Shown: positions 25,414-33,964 of the stretch, piece after piece
How the letters are laid out: every line of letters starts with the position of its first letter
How positions within the stretch are numbered: position 1 is the first letter of the stretch
Assembly (NCBI GenBank): GCA_034189035.1
Contig: JAXHVA010000023.1
Span: 1 to 50,571, forward strand
Direction of reading: 5' to 3'
Length of the DNA stretch: 50,571 bases
From: JAUXFK01 sp034189035
GTDB taxonomy: Bacteria > Desulfobacterota > UBA8473
The notes under the pieces: model-generated
Databases searched by the model: none
What the model was told of the DNA's origin: nothing
The model's input: the letters and a program-made list of their open reading frames with translations, nothing else
Program-made: the position numbers and the translations under genes

Positions 25414-28400
25414 AAACCCTTCAGATCTGGCAACCCTTCGACAAAACATTCTCAATAAAAGGAAACAGAGTCAAAGGGTTGCCAAAGTCTGCTGCAGTAC
25501 AGGATGTCGTGCAGGTGGATCTCTTAAGATTGTCGATGCCTTGAACCGAGAAATTGCAAGCCACGGCTTAGACAATAAAACGGAGATAAAGAAGACAGGG
25601 TGTAGGGGCTTTTGTGAAAATGGGCCGGTCTTAGCTGTTGATCCTGACAATATATTTTATAACAGAGTAGAACAGGAGGATGTAGGAGAGATTCTCTCAG
25701 AAACCCTTATTCATGGCAGGCCAGTAGAGCGTCTTTTGTATACAGATCCTGAAACCAACAAGAAAGTAACACGTGAAAAGGATATCCCCTTTTTTGGCAA
25801 GCAGGTAAGAAGAGTTCTAGCCAATTGTGGTCAGATTGATCCAACTGATATTGAAGATTACATTGCTGTCGGAGGATACGAGGCCATTGTCAAGGCCCTC
25901 TTTGAGATGTCACCTGAACTGGTGATCGATGAAGTGACAAAAGCAAAGCTCAGAGGCAGAGGTGGTGCCGGTTTTCCTACTGGCCTAAAATGGAAATTTG
26001 CCCGTGAGGCTGAGATACAGCCGAAGTACATTATCTGTAATGCAGATGAAGGGGACCCAGGAGCATTTATGGACCGATCGGTTCTGGAAGGGGATCCTCA
26101 TGTGGTGCTAGAGGGGATGCTCATCGGAGCCTATGCGATAGGAGCCGAATACGGATATATTTATGTGCGAGAGGAATACCCTATTGCAGTCGAGCACCTG
26201 AGCATTGCTATTGAACAGATGAGAGAACTGGGACTTTTAGGAGGGAACATTCTGGGGACTGGATTTAATCTTGACATCTTCCTAAAGAAGGGATCAGGGG
26301 CCTTTGTGTGCGGTGAAGAGACCGCCCTTATTGCTTCCATTGAAGGACGACGGGGTATGCCGAGGCCGCGTCCACCTTTTCCTGCCAAGTCCGGATTAGA
26401 CGGAAAGCCCACCAATATCAATAATGTAGAGACATGGGCGAATATTCCCTTGATAATAAAAAACGGTGTGGATTGGTATACACAGATAGGTACAAAGGAG
26501 AGCAAGGGGACGAAGATATTTTCTCTAGTCGGTAAAGTGAATAACACGGGTCTTGTGGAGGTACCTATCGGCGTTACCATAAAAGAGGTGGTCTTCGATA
26601 TCGGTGGAGGCATCCTAAAAGGGAGACAGTTTAAGGCCGTTCAGATGGGAGGTCCATCCGGAGGATGCGTACCTGCCCAGTATCTAAACCTTCCGATAGA
26701 TTACGATACATTGCAACGAATCGGTGCTATCATGGGTTCTGGTGGTATGGTAGTTATGGATGAGAACAATTGCATGGTGGAGATCGCCAGGTTCTTCTTG
26801 AATTTTACTCAGGAAGAGTCCTGCGGGAAATGTGTGCCGTGTAGAACAGGAACAACCCAGCTTCTTACGATACTCACACGAATCACAATGGGTCAGGGAC
26901 GGATTGAGGATCTGAACGCGATACAGGAGCTGGGAGACACAATCACAGAGGCATCACTTTGTGGTCTTGGTCAGACATGTCCGAAACCGGCCCTTTCGAC
27001 ATTGAAATATTTTTTAAAGGAATATGAAGATCATATCTTGGAACATCGTTGTGCTGGCGCAATGTGTGATTCCATGGTCATCTCAGCCTGTCAGCATGCC
27101 TGCCCTGCGGGGATCGATGTGCCAAATTATGTTGCATCGATTGCCAGTGGAAAATACGAACAGGCAGTAGAGATCATTCGGGAAAGGAACCCCTTTCCCG
27201 CTGTGTGCGGTCGTATCTGTGTCCATCCTTGCGAATTCAAATGCCGTCGAGGTGAATTGGACGACTCAGTGGCGATTCGCTCTTTGAAACGTTTTGCATC
27301 GGATTGGTACTTTGAGAATATTGGGCTTGCCAAGGCGCCTTTTCCTGTATCCAAAAAAGAAAAGGTTGCAGTAATTGGAGCAGGACCAGCCGGTTTGACA
27401 TGTGCCTATTTTCTGGCAAAAAATGGATACAAGACGACTGTTTTTGAGGCACAAGATGTAGCAGGTGGTATGCTGAGAATTACAGTGCCAGAGTTTCGCC
27501 TGCCACGAGATGTGATTCAAAGGGAGGTTGACTATATCGAAAGCTGTGGTGTAGAGATTCTTTATAACTCACCCATAGATGTAAGATATACTATCAATGA
27601 CCTGATGGCGAACGAGTATTGCGCTGTATTTATTGCAGCGGGTGCACAGGTAAGTAAGCGAATCGGTATTGCCGGGGAAGAAGAGAATCTCAATGGGGTG
27701 TATTATGGGCTCCAATTTCTCTATGATATCAAGATGGGCAAAGAGATTACCCTTAAAGGCAAGGTGGTGGTCATAGGTGGGGGCAATGTGGCGATTGATG
27801 TGGCAAGAACCGCCTTACGAGTGGGCGCCAGAGATGTCCAGATATTCTATCGCAGAACCAAAGAGGAAATGCCTGCTTGGGAGAAAGATGTTGACGAGGC
27901 GATTGAGGAAGGGGTTGTTATCCATCCCTTATGGACACCGAAACAGATCCTTCATAAAGGTGACAGGGTCACTGGTATTGAGTTTGTTCGGAGTAAGACC
28001 GTTTTTGATGAGGAAGGTCGATCCCATATCGGAATTGAAGAGGATGAAACCCAGATAGTAGATGTTGAGACTGTTATTGTATCGATCGGCCAGGCCCCTG
28101 ACATCTCATTTTTGTCTAGGGACAGTCAGCTTGAAAGGGCATTATGGGGGAGCCTGGAGGTAGATGAAAACAGTCTTGCTACGAATATACCCGGCATATT
28201 TGGAGGGGGCGATTTTATTACAGGTCCGAGCACAGTAATAAAAGCCATAGCCTCAGGGAGGAGAGCGGCTATCGCAATCGATAAGTATCTAAAAAAAGAT
28301 AAAGGTCGTATAGAAATTGCAGATGAAAAGACCTCTTTAAGACAGGATATTGGCCTGGCCTTAGAGGAGGAGACAACTGAGGAGAGACCAAGGGTCCCGA

Positions 28401-28534
28401 TCGAAGTAGAGAGACCTGAGCAGCGAGTGAAAGACTTTCGAGAGGTTGAAAGAGGCTTTTCGGAGAAACAGGCGCATATTGAGGCGATGAGGTGCCTAAG
28501 ATGTGATTTGGAAAAAGAAAGGGAATCGATATGA
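25400..28534 (+). CDS. NuoF-GltD fusion: NAD(H)-dependent flavoprotein with second FAD/NAD(P) module
   Basis: Predicted 1044 residues. Residues 1-125: [2Fe-2S] domain (VCCSTGC, GCRGFC). ~150-540: NuoF with FMN/NADH site GRGGAGFPTGLKW, ICNADEGDPGAF and FVCGEETALI, SLBB part, and cluster SCGKCVPC...LCGLG. ~560-660: the two-cluster N-terminal region of GltD/NfnB (CQHACPAGID, CGRICVHPCEFKC). ~660-970: FAD (VIGAGPAGLTCAYFLA) and NAD(P) (VIGGGNVAIDVARTALR) folds. ~1000-1044: tail with RCLRCD. Two flavins plus several clusters is the layout expected for electron bifurcation, shown for Nfn and HydABC relatives; for this protein it is inference. Start overlaps nuoE, and the end overlaps metV by an ATGA. 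Confidence 0.92.
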   Translation: MKKIENPSDLATLRQNILNKRKQSQRVAKVCCSTGCRAGGSLKIVDALNREIASHGLDNKTEIKKTGCRGFCENGPVLAVDPDNIFYNRVEQEDVGEILSETLIHGRPVERLLYTDPETNKKVTREKDIPFFGKQVRRVLANCGQIDPTDIEDYIAVGGYEAIVKALFEMSPELVIDEVTKAKLRGRGGAGFPTGLKWKFAREAEIQPKYIICNADEGDPGAFMDRSVLEGDPHVVLEGMLIGAYAIGAEYGYIYVREEYPIAVEHLSIAIEQMRELGLLGGNILGTGFNLDIFLKKGSGAFVCGEETALIASIEGRRGMPRPRPPFPAKSGLDGKPTNINNVETWANIPLIIKNGVDWYTQIGTKESKGTKIFSLVGKVNNTGLVEVPIGVTIKEVVFDIGGGILKGRQFKAVQMGGPSGGCVPAQYLNLPIDYDTLQRIGAIMGSGGMVVMDENNCMVEIARFFLNFTQEESCGKCVPCRTGTTQLLTILTRITMGQGRIEDLNAIQELGDTITEASLCGLGQTCPKPALSTLKYFLKEYEDHILEHRCAGAMCDSMVISACQHACPAGIDVPNYVASIASGKYEQAVEIIRERNPFPAVCGRICVHPCEFKCRRGELDDSVAIRSLKRFASDWYFENIGLAKAPFPVSKKEKVAVIGAGPAGLTCAYFLAKNGYKTTVFEAQDVAGGMLRITVPEFRLPRDVIQREVDYIESCGVEILYNSPIDVRYTINDLMANEYCAVFIAAGAQVSKRIGIAGEEENLNGVYYGLQFLYDIKMGKEITLKGKVVVIGGGNVAIDVARTALRVGARDVQIFYRRTKEEMPAWEKDVDEAIEEGVVIHPLWTPKQILHKGDRVTGIEFVRSKTVFDEEGRSHIGIEEDETQIVDVETVIVSIGQAPDISFLSRDSQLERALWGSLEVDENSLATNIPGIFGGGDFITGPSTVIKAIASGRRAAIAIDKYLKKDKGRIEIADEKTSLRQDIGLALEEETTEERPRVPIEVERPEQRVKDFREVERGFSEKQAHIEAMRCLRCDLEKERESI

Positions 28535-29175
28535 TTAGATCCATTACAAAGCAGAAGCCAGAAGAGGAGATCGACGTGCTTCTTAGTGGCCTGGGAAGGG
28601 TTTTCATCGCAGGTTGCGGAACCTGCGTAACATTGACGCATACCGGGGGAGATGCTGAGGTGAGAGCCATGGCTAAGAATCTATCAAACAAAGGCAAACT
28701 GATAACAGGCCATGCCATATTACCCGTTGCGTGTGACAATATGACAAAAGAGGCGCTCGATGAATATTATCAGCATATGGATCAGGCAGATGTTCTTCTG
28801 ATTATGACCTGCGCATTTGGCATTCAGAATATAGCGAGAAATTCAAAAAAACTCGTTGTCCCTGCTTTAGATACTCTTTTTATAGGTAAGGAAACCTCTT
28901 TGGGGCAGTTTGATGAGGTCTGTACACAATGTGGAACCTGTATTCTGGGTGAGACCGGAGGAATTTGTCCTGTGACATCTTGTCATAAAGGATTGGTGAA
29001 CGGGCCGTGTGGTGGCACGAATAATGGAAAGTGCGAGATAGATGACGCAAAGGAGTGTGCATGGACCTTGATATACGATCGATTAAAGGAGCTTGATCGA
29101 CTGGAGGGTATGAGAAAGCTGCAAAAACCGAGAAATCATCAAGGAGAGCCTTCACCCGGGAAATTCATATTATAA
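28531..29175 (+). CDS. metV: MetV, Fe-S/zinc partner of methylene-tetrahydrofolate reductase
   Basis: Predicted 214 residues of the MTHFR C-terminal/MetV family. Cys-rich: FIAGCGTCVTLTHTGGDAEV, ...ACD..., TCAFG, CTQCGTC, CPVTSCHKGLVNGPCGG, GKCEID. In acetogens MetV binds MetF and passes electrons to its flavin. ATGA overlap with the NuoF-GltD gene and 16 bases to metF place it between electron input and catalytic subunit. Confidence 0.92.
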   Translation: MIRSITKQKPEEEIDVLLSGLGRVFIAGCGTCVTLTHTGGDAEVRAMAKNLSNKGKLITGHAILPVACDNMTKEALDEYYQHMDQADVLLIMTCAFGIQNIARNSKKLVVPALDTLFIGKETSLGQFDEVCTQCGTCILGETGGICPVTSCHKGLVNGPCGGTNNGKCEIDDAKECAWTLIYDRLKELDRLEGMRKLQKPRNHQGEPSPGKFIL

Positions 29176-29191
29176 ATTTACGAGGTGATAT

Positions 29192-30082
29192 ATGTCTTCC
29201 TCTTTTAAAGACGTGCTCGAATCGGGAAAGTTTGTAATTACCTCTGAAGTGGCGCCGCCAAAGGGGACAAATCTTGAAAAGATGGTACACCATATTGAGA
29301 TCCTGAAAGAGAAGGTAGATGCTATTAACATTACGGATCATCAGAGTTCGGTTATGCGGTTCCCTTCTATCGGAGGCGCCCTTTTGGTCAAAGAGATGGG
29401 TGGAGAACCTATCTTACAGATGACATGTAGGGATCGTAATCGGCTGGCATTTCAAGCGGATCTTCTCTTTGCATATACAAGGGGGATCAGAAACGTATTG
29501 TGCCTTACTGGGGATTCGATCCTATTGGGTGATCACAAGGAGGCAAAGGCAGTTTTTGACCTCGATTCGAGTCAGCTTCTGGCCATGATTCGACTTATGG
29601 AAAAGGGCAAAGATATGGGAGGGAATAATCTTGATGGCCCCGTATCCTTTTGTGCCGGAGCTATTGTTACGCCTGAGGCAAACCCGATTGAGCCGCAGCT
29701 TATAAAATTCGAGAAAAAGATCGAGGCAGGTGCCGAATTTATACAGACCCAGGCAGTATATGATCTCGATAGTTTCAAAGAGTTTATGGGATATGCTAGG
29801 AACTTTCCTGTAAAGATCCTCGCTGGTATTATCTTTCTCACATCAGCACCAATGGCTCGGTTTATGAATAAGAATGTAGCAGGCGTTAATGTGCCGCAAG
29901 AGTTGGTAGATGAAATGGCCTCAGCACCTAAAGGCGGCGCCTTGTCAAAGGGGATAGAGATCGCTGGTAGGATGATCAAGCGGATTTACGAAGAAAAGAT
30001 GTGTGATGGTGTCCATATCATGGCAATAGGTAAAGAGGAACTCGTTCCTGATATTATAAAAACAGCCGGAATTGTTTCATAA
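29192..30082 (+). CDS. metF: Methylenetetrahydrofolate reductase
   Basis: Predicted 296 residues, FAD-containing TIM barrel. TSEVAPPKGTN with the catalytic Glu, NITDHQSS, QMTCRDRNR, LCLTGD, and FIQTQAVYDLD. Reduces methylene-THF to methyl-THF in the Wood-Ljungdahl methyl branch, or the reverse in acetate oxidisers. GAGGTGAT before the ATG. As it occurs with MetV, electrons should come from the partner flavoprotein complex rather than directly from NADH. Confidence 0.95.
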   Translation: MSSSFKDVLESGKFVITSEVAPPKGTNLEKMVHHIEILKEKVDAINITDHQSSVMRFPSIGGALLVKEMGGEPILQMTCRDRNRLAFQADLLFAYTRGIRNVLCLTGDSILLGDHKEAKAVFDLDSSQLLAMIRLMEKGKDMGGNNLDGPVSFCAGAIVTPEANPIEPQLIKFEKKIEAGAEFIQTQAVYDLDSFKEFMGYARNFPVKILAGIIFLTSAPMARFMNKNVAGVNVPQELVDEMASAPKGGALSKGIEIAGRMIKRIYEEKMCDGVHIMAIGKEELVPDIIKTAGIVS

Positions 30083-30127
30083 GGGGAGAGTTATTAACTT
30101 TATTTAATTAAGAAAGGGAGGAATAAT

Positions 30128-30520
30128 ATGGGAGAGACACGAAAGATTTTAGTCGTTGATGATGACCCTGATCTTGTCGAATCAGTTGAAATGATGTTAA
30201 AGGACAAGAGTTATGAAGTTATCACTGCCTATGATGGAATCGAGGGGTTGCAAAAGGCAAAAGAATACTTGCCGGATTTAATCATACTCGACGTGATGAT
30301 GCCGAATAAAGATGGCTATACTGTTTGTCATGAACTGAAGTCTGATCCTCAATACAAACAGATTCCGATACTCCTTTTGACTGCTGTTGTTTCAGAAATG
30401 TCTAAGACAACGTATACACATCGAATGGGGATGGAAATAGACGCGGATGATTATATAGACAAGCCGGTTGAACCTACTGAATTAGTAAAACGAGCTGAGA
30501 GTCTTTTGCAAAGAGATTAA
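30128..30520 (+). CDS. CheY-like response regulator
   Basis: Predicted 130 residues, single receiver domain: DDDPD, acceptor Asp in IILDVMMPNKDG, LLTA, DDYIDKPVE. The Cys-containing DGYTVCHELK stretch and its length resemble receiver-only proteins that work with tandem kinases. AAAGGGAGG precedes the ATG. It is 45 bases upstream of the receiver-kinase, its likely partner. Confidence 0.9.
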   Translation: MGETRKILVVDDDPDLVESVEMMLKDKSYEVITAYDGIEGLQKAKEYLPDLIILDVMMPNKDGYTVCHELKSDPQYKQIPILLLTAVVSEMSKTTYTHRMGMEIDADDYIDKPVEPTELVKRAESLLQRD

Positions 30521-30531
30521 GGGGGGGGGGG
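30521..30531 (+). repeat. Run of 11 G in the cheY-kinase spacer
   Basis: A pure G tract one base after the cheY stop codon and 34 bases before the kinase ATG. Such tracts slip during replication; here a length change would alter leader spacing, not a reading frame. Confidence 0.9.
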
Positions 30532-30565
30532 AGTATTAATAGAAAATTACAAGGAAACTCATCAG

Positions 30566-32059
30566 ATGTTGAAGGATGCGAATATCCTCGTTATAGATGA
30601 TGAGGCCGTTATTAGAGATGGATGCCTTCGCATATTGACGAGAGATGGCTGTCGAGTCAAAACAGTTAAAAATGGAGAGGAGGGCCTACACCTTATCCAT
30701 ACTGAAAAAGAGTCTTTCGATGTCCTTTTGCTCGATCTAATGATGCCAGGGATAAGTGGCATGGATGTATTGGATGCTCTTAGAGGTATAGACGATAATT
30801 TGATTGTAGTCGTTATTACCGGGTATGCGACTGTAGAATCGGCAGTGGAAGCAATGAAGAAAGGGGCCTATGACTTTATCGCAAAACCCTTTACACCAGA
30901 ACAGCTGAGGATTGTTGTAAAGAGGGCTATGGAGAAGAGTATACTGCAAAGAGAAGCAGAAAGCCTTCGAAATGAGAGGGAAAAAAGCCTTAAGGATATT
31001 GCATATGAGAAGAGCAGGCTTTCTACAATAATCAATTTTATGGCTGATGGGGTGCTTGTCACGGATAGAGAAAGCCTTATTGTGCTTCATAACCCTGCTG
31101 CAATAAGGCTATTAGAAATCGAAAAGTTGCCGATTATAAATAGACCCATATCACAGTGTATTCATGATAATGACCTTGCAGAAGCAGTAGCTGCAGCTTT
31201 AAATGCCGAGGAAACTAAGTATCTTGAGATATCCCGGCAGATCTCACCTTCCAAAGGAGAGGGCGTAGTTTTTTTAAGCGCGGATGTTGCTTCCGTCCTT
31301 GATAAAGAAGGCAGTGTTATGGGGTCTGTAACCGTTCTCCATGATATCACGCAGGAAAAAGAATTGAATCAGATGAAGTCAGATTTTTTGTCTCTGGTTT
31401 CTCACGAGTTGAGAGCTCCTGTTTCTGCGATACAACAGCAGCTATCAGTGATACAAGAAGGTATGACAGGTTCGATTACTGTAAAGCAAAAAAACATGTT
31501 AACTCGAGCAAAAGAGAGAACAAAGGGGATCCTTGAGCTCATTAACGATCTACTCAATGTCTCAAAGATCGATTCGGGTATAGTGGTTCAACATAAAGAA
31601 CTCATAGAATTAGAAGATGTCTTAGAACGAGCATGTCAGATTATGGAACCTGAAGCAGAGACTAGAGGTATAAATTTAAAGATAGAAATAAGCGAGTCTC
31701 CACCTTTGATAAAGGCGGATAAAGGAAATATGGAAGAGCTTTTTATTAATCTCATAAATAATGCTATCAAATACAATATTAGAGGTGGAAGTGTCACTAT
31801 ACGTGTTTTGCCACAAGGAGAGTATATAAGGGTCGATGTTTCAGATACTGGCATAGGTATCCCTGAAAAAGATATCCCTAAGATTTTCGATAGGTTTTAC
31901 AGGGTAAAGGACAATCAAACAAGGATGATCGTAGGCACTGGCCTGGGATTGCCGATTGCCAAAGGGATCATTGAGGCCCACCATGGTTCAATCCAGATAA
32001 GTAGCAAAGAAGGTACGGAAACCACTGTTACTGTATTTCTTCCCATCGAAAAAGAATAA
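30566..32059 (+). CDS. Receiver-PAS histidine kinase
   Basis: Predicted 497 residues, soluble. N-terminal receiver (1-120; LLLDLMMPGISG, AKPFTP), coiled linker, PAS (~155-270; MADGVLVTDRESLIVLHNPAA), HisKA with His in LVSHELRAPVSA, HATPase with NLINNAIKYN, VSDTGIGIP and GTGLGLPIAKG. A receiver at the front means it can itself be controlled by another kinase. Probably works with the CheY protein just upstream. AAGGAA before the ATG. Confidence 0.92.
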   Translation: MLKDANILVIDDEAVIRDGCLRILTRDGCRVKTVKNGEEGLHLIHTEKESFDVLLLDLMMPGISGMDVLDALRGIDDNLIVVVITGYATVESAVEAMKKGAYDFIAKPFTPEQLRIVVKRAMEKSILQREAESLRNEREKSLKDIAYEKSRLSTIINFMADGVLVTDRESLIVLHNPAAIRLLEIEKLPIINRPISQCIHDNDLAEAVAAALNAEETKYLEISRQISPSKGEGVVFLSADVASVLDKEGSVMGSVTVLHDITQEKELNQMKSDFLSLVSHELRAPVSAIQQQLSVIQEGMTGSITVKQKNMLTRAKERTKGILELINDLLNVSKIDSGIVVQHKELIELEDVLERACQIMEPEAETRGINLKIEISESPPLIKADKGNMEELFINLINNAIKYNIRGGSVTIRVLPQGEYIRVDVSDTGIGIPEKDIPKIFDRFYRVKDNQTRMIVGTGLGLPIAKGIIEAHHGSIQISSKEGTETTVTVFLPIEKE

Positions 32060-32128
32060 CCCCGCTATTTGTCAAACCGTTCATCTCCCAATTTAATTCA
32101 TAAAAGAGTATTTTCTTTTAAACTTTAC

Positions 32129-32158
32129 TTGACAATATCGAATTGCCTTAAGTAAAAT
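32129..32158 (+). promoter_or_regulatory. Sigma70-type promoter before the CooC gene
   Basis: TTGACA (32129-32134), 18-base spacer, TAAAAT (32153-32158). Strong match to both boxes, 44 bases before the start codon. It suggests that the CooC-like/PanE-like pair forms a new transcription unit. Confidence 0.65.
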
Positions 32159-32201
32159 GTGTCTGTTTATTTATTAATTAAAGTTATAGGCGGTGAAGTC
32201 A

Positions 32202-32963
32202 ATGAAGATTGCTTTGACAGGTAAAGGTGGTGTTGGAAAGACAACGATCAGTGCATGTCTTGCCAGAAAATTTCATGATGAGGGGTATACTGTACTGACT
32301 ATTGATGCGGATCCAAATGCAAATCTGGCTATGGCCCTTGGGTTTCCAAGCCCAAATGCGATCGTGCCTATAACAGAGATGAGTGAACTCATAGAAGAGA
32401 GAACTGGTGCGAAACCGGGCAGTAGCGGAGGTTTCTTTAAGCTAAATCCAAAAGTCGATGATATCCCGGAAAAATATTGGGTAGAACAAGACGGCATCCG
32501 TCTGATGATTATGGGAACTGTAAAGAAAGGAGGAGGGGGTTGCGTTTGTCCTGAAAGTGTCTTCCTAAAGGCATTGGTTACCCATCTCATACTGGCTAGA
32601 AGGGAAGTCGTGATCTTGGACATGGAAGCAGGTGTAGAACACCTGGGAAGAGCTACAGCAAAGGCAGTTGATATGTTTATCGTAGTTGTTGAACCAGGAA
32701 AGAGAAGTATAGAGACAGCATATAGGATAAGGAGATTGGCTGGGGATATTGGCATAGAGAAGATTGGTGTAATTGCCAATAAGGTGAGAGATGACAATGA
32801 TAGGAAGTTTCTATACAAAGAGATGCGCGACTTCTATTTCTTAGGCTCAATAAAATCAGATCCGCTAATCGTCGAGGCGGATTTGAAAGGGGTACCACCT
32901 TTTAAACTGAGTCCACAGATAATGCTTGAGATGGATAAAGTAATAAAGAGGATAAGGGAGTGA
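32202..32963 (+). CDS. CooC-type P-loop ATPase (CODH/ACS nickel maturation)
   Basis: Predicted 253 residues, MinD/CooC fold. Deviant Walker A GKGGVGKTT at the N-terminus, switch IDADPNANLAMALG, CVCPE motif with Cys pair, DMEAGVEHLGR, and VANK-like IGVIANKV. CooC-type proteins load nickel into carbon monoxide dehydrogenase or acetyl-CoA synthase. CODH/ACS genes are not in the window but fit the Wood-Ljungdahl setting. ATG 32202 is preferred with GGTGA upstream; GTG 32193 is the alternative. Confidence 0.88.
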   Translation: MKIALTGKGGVGKTTISACLARKFHDEGYTVLTIDADPNANLAMALGFPSPNAIVPITEMSELIEERTGAKPGSSGGFFKLNPKVDDIPEKYWVEQDGIRLMIMGTVKKGGGGCVCPESVFLKALVTHLILARREVVILDMEAGVEHLGRATAKAVDMFIVVVEPGKRSIETAYRIRRLAGDIGIEKIGVIANKVRDDNDRKFLYKEMRDFYFLGSIKSDPLIVEADLKGVPPFKLSPQIMLEMDKVIKRIRE

Positions 32964-32966
32964 GCT

Positions 32967-33893
32967 ATGAAGATAGTTATCGTAGGCCCTGGAGCAATGG
33001 GATGTCTATTTTCCTATTATCTATCAAAGGTGGAAGAGGATATATGGCTTTTAGATAAACACCAGGACAGAGTAGACAAAGTCAAAAAGGATGGTTTGAG
33101 AATCGAGGGAATAAGTGGCAGTCATAGTGTACGTGTGAATATAACAAACTATCATAAAGATATAGGCAACGCAGATCTTATCATCATATGTGTCAAGTCA
33201 TATGATTCAAAAAGAGCAGCGAATGATGTCACTCAACTCATAGGAGAAAAGACTACTGTTTTGACTTTGCAAAACGGTTACGGAAATATAGAGATCATAT
33301 CTAAGGTTATAGGGAGTGAAAGGGTTATCGGTGGAACAACCTCTCAAGGGGCTACGGTTCTTGGATTGGGACATATAAGACACGCCGGTAAAGGCGAAAC
33401 AATCATTGGTGAACTCGATGGTAGGGCTTCCGCCAGGATAAAGAGCTTGTCCTCTTTATTTAACTCTGCTGGCTTGGAGACCAAGGTTACAGATAATGTA
33501 GAGGGGCTGATTTGGAGCAAACTGTTGATCAATGTTGGCATAAATGCATTAACTGCTGTTCTTAGATTAAAGAATGGGGAACTTGTTCAATATAATCTGG
33601 CGAGGGATATCATGAGGGCGGCTGTTATGGAGGCGGTTTCTGTTGTAAAAAAGAGGGGGATAAAGCTGACATACGAAGACCCGATCAAGAGGGTGGAAGG
33701 TGTCTGCGAAGCGACAGCGACCAATGTCTCATCAATGTTGCAGGATGTCTTAAGAGCCAAGAAAACAGAGATTGACTACATAAACGGAGCGATTGTTACA
33801 GAAGGTAAGAGACTGGAGATCTCAGTCCCTATCAATAAAGTATTGACAGGCCTTGTAAAGACCATTGAGATGAGCTATGAAAAGAGGTTGTAA
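32967..33893 (+). CDS. 2-dehydropantoate 2-reductase family protein
   Basis: Predicted 308 residues, ApbA/PanE fold. NAD(P) site VGPGAMGCLFSYYLS, KSYDSKRAA, QNGYGN and catalytic Lys in WSKLLINVGINAL. Canonical members reduce ketopantoate for coenzyme A, but many relatives have other substrates. It begins four bases after the CooC gene, a spacing that suggests co-expression and perhaps a role other than pantothenate synthesis. Confidence 0.88.
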   Translation: MKIVIVGPGAMGCLFSYYLSKVEEDIWLLDKHQDRVDKVKKDGLRIEGISGSHSVRVNITNYHKDIGNADLIIICVKSYDSKRAANDVTQLIGEKTTVLTLQNGYGNIEIISKVIGSERVIGGTTSQGATVLGLGHIRHAGKGETIIGELDGRASARIKSLSSLFNSAGLETKVTDNVEGLIWSKLLINVGINALTAVLRLKNGELVQYNLARDIMRAAVMEAVSVVKKRGIKLTYEDPIKRVEGVCEATATNVSSMLQDVLRAKKTEIDYINGAIVTEGKRLEISVPINKVLTGLVKTIEMSYEKRL

Positions 33894-33964
33894 TAGTTAG
33901 TTTTTTAATTGCCGTGAGTAATGGTTGTATTGTTTGAAAATAGAAGGGAAAGTTGGGGCAGGTT

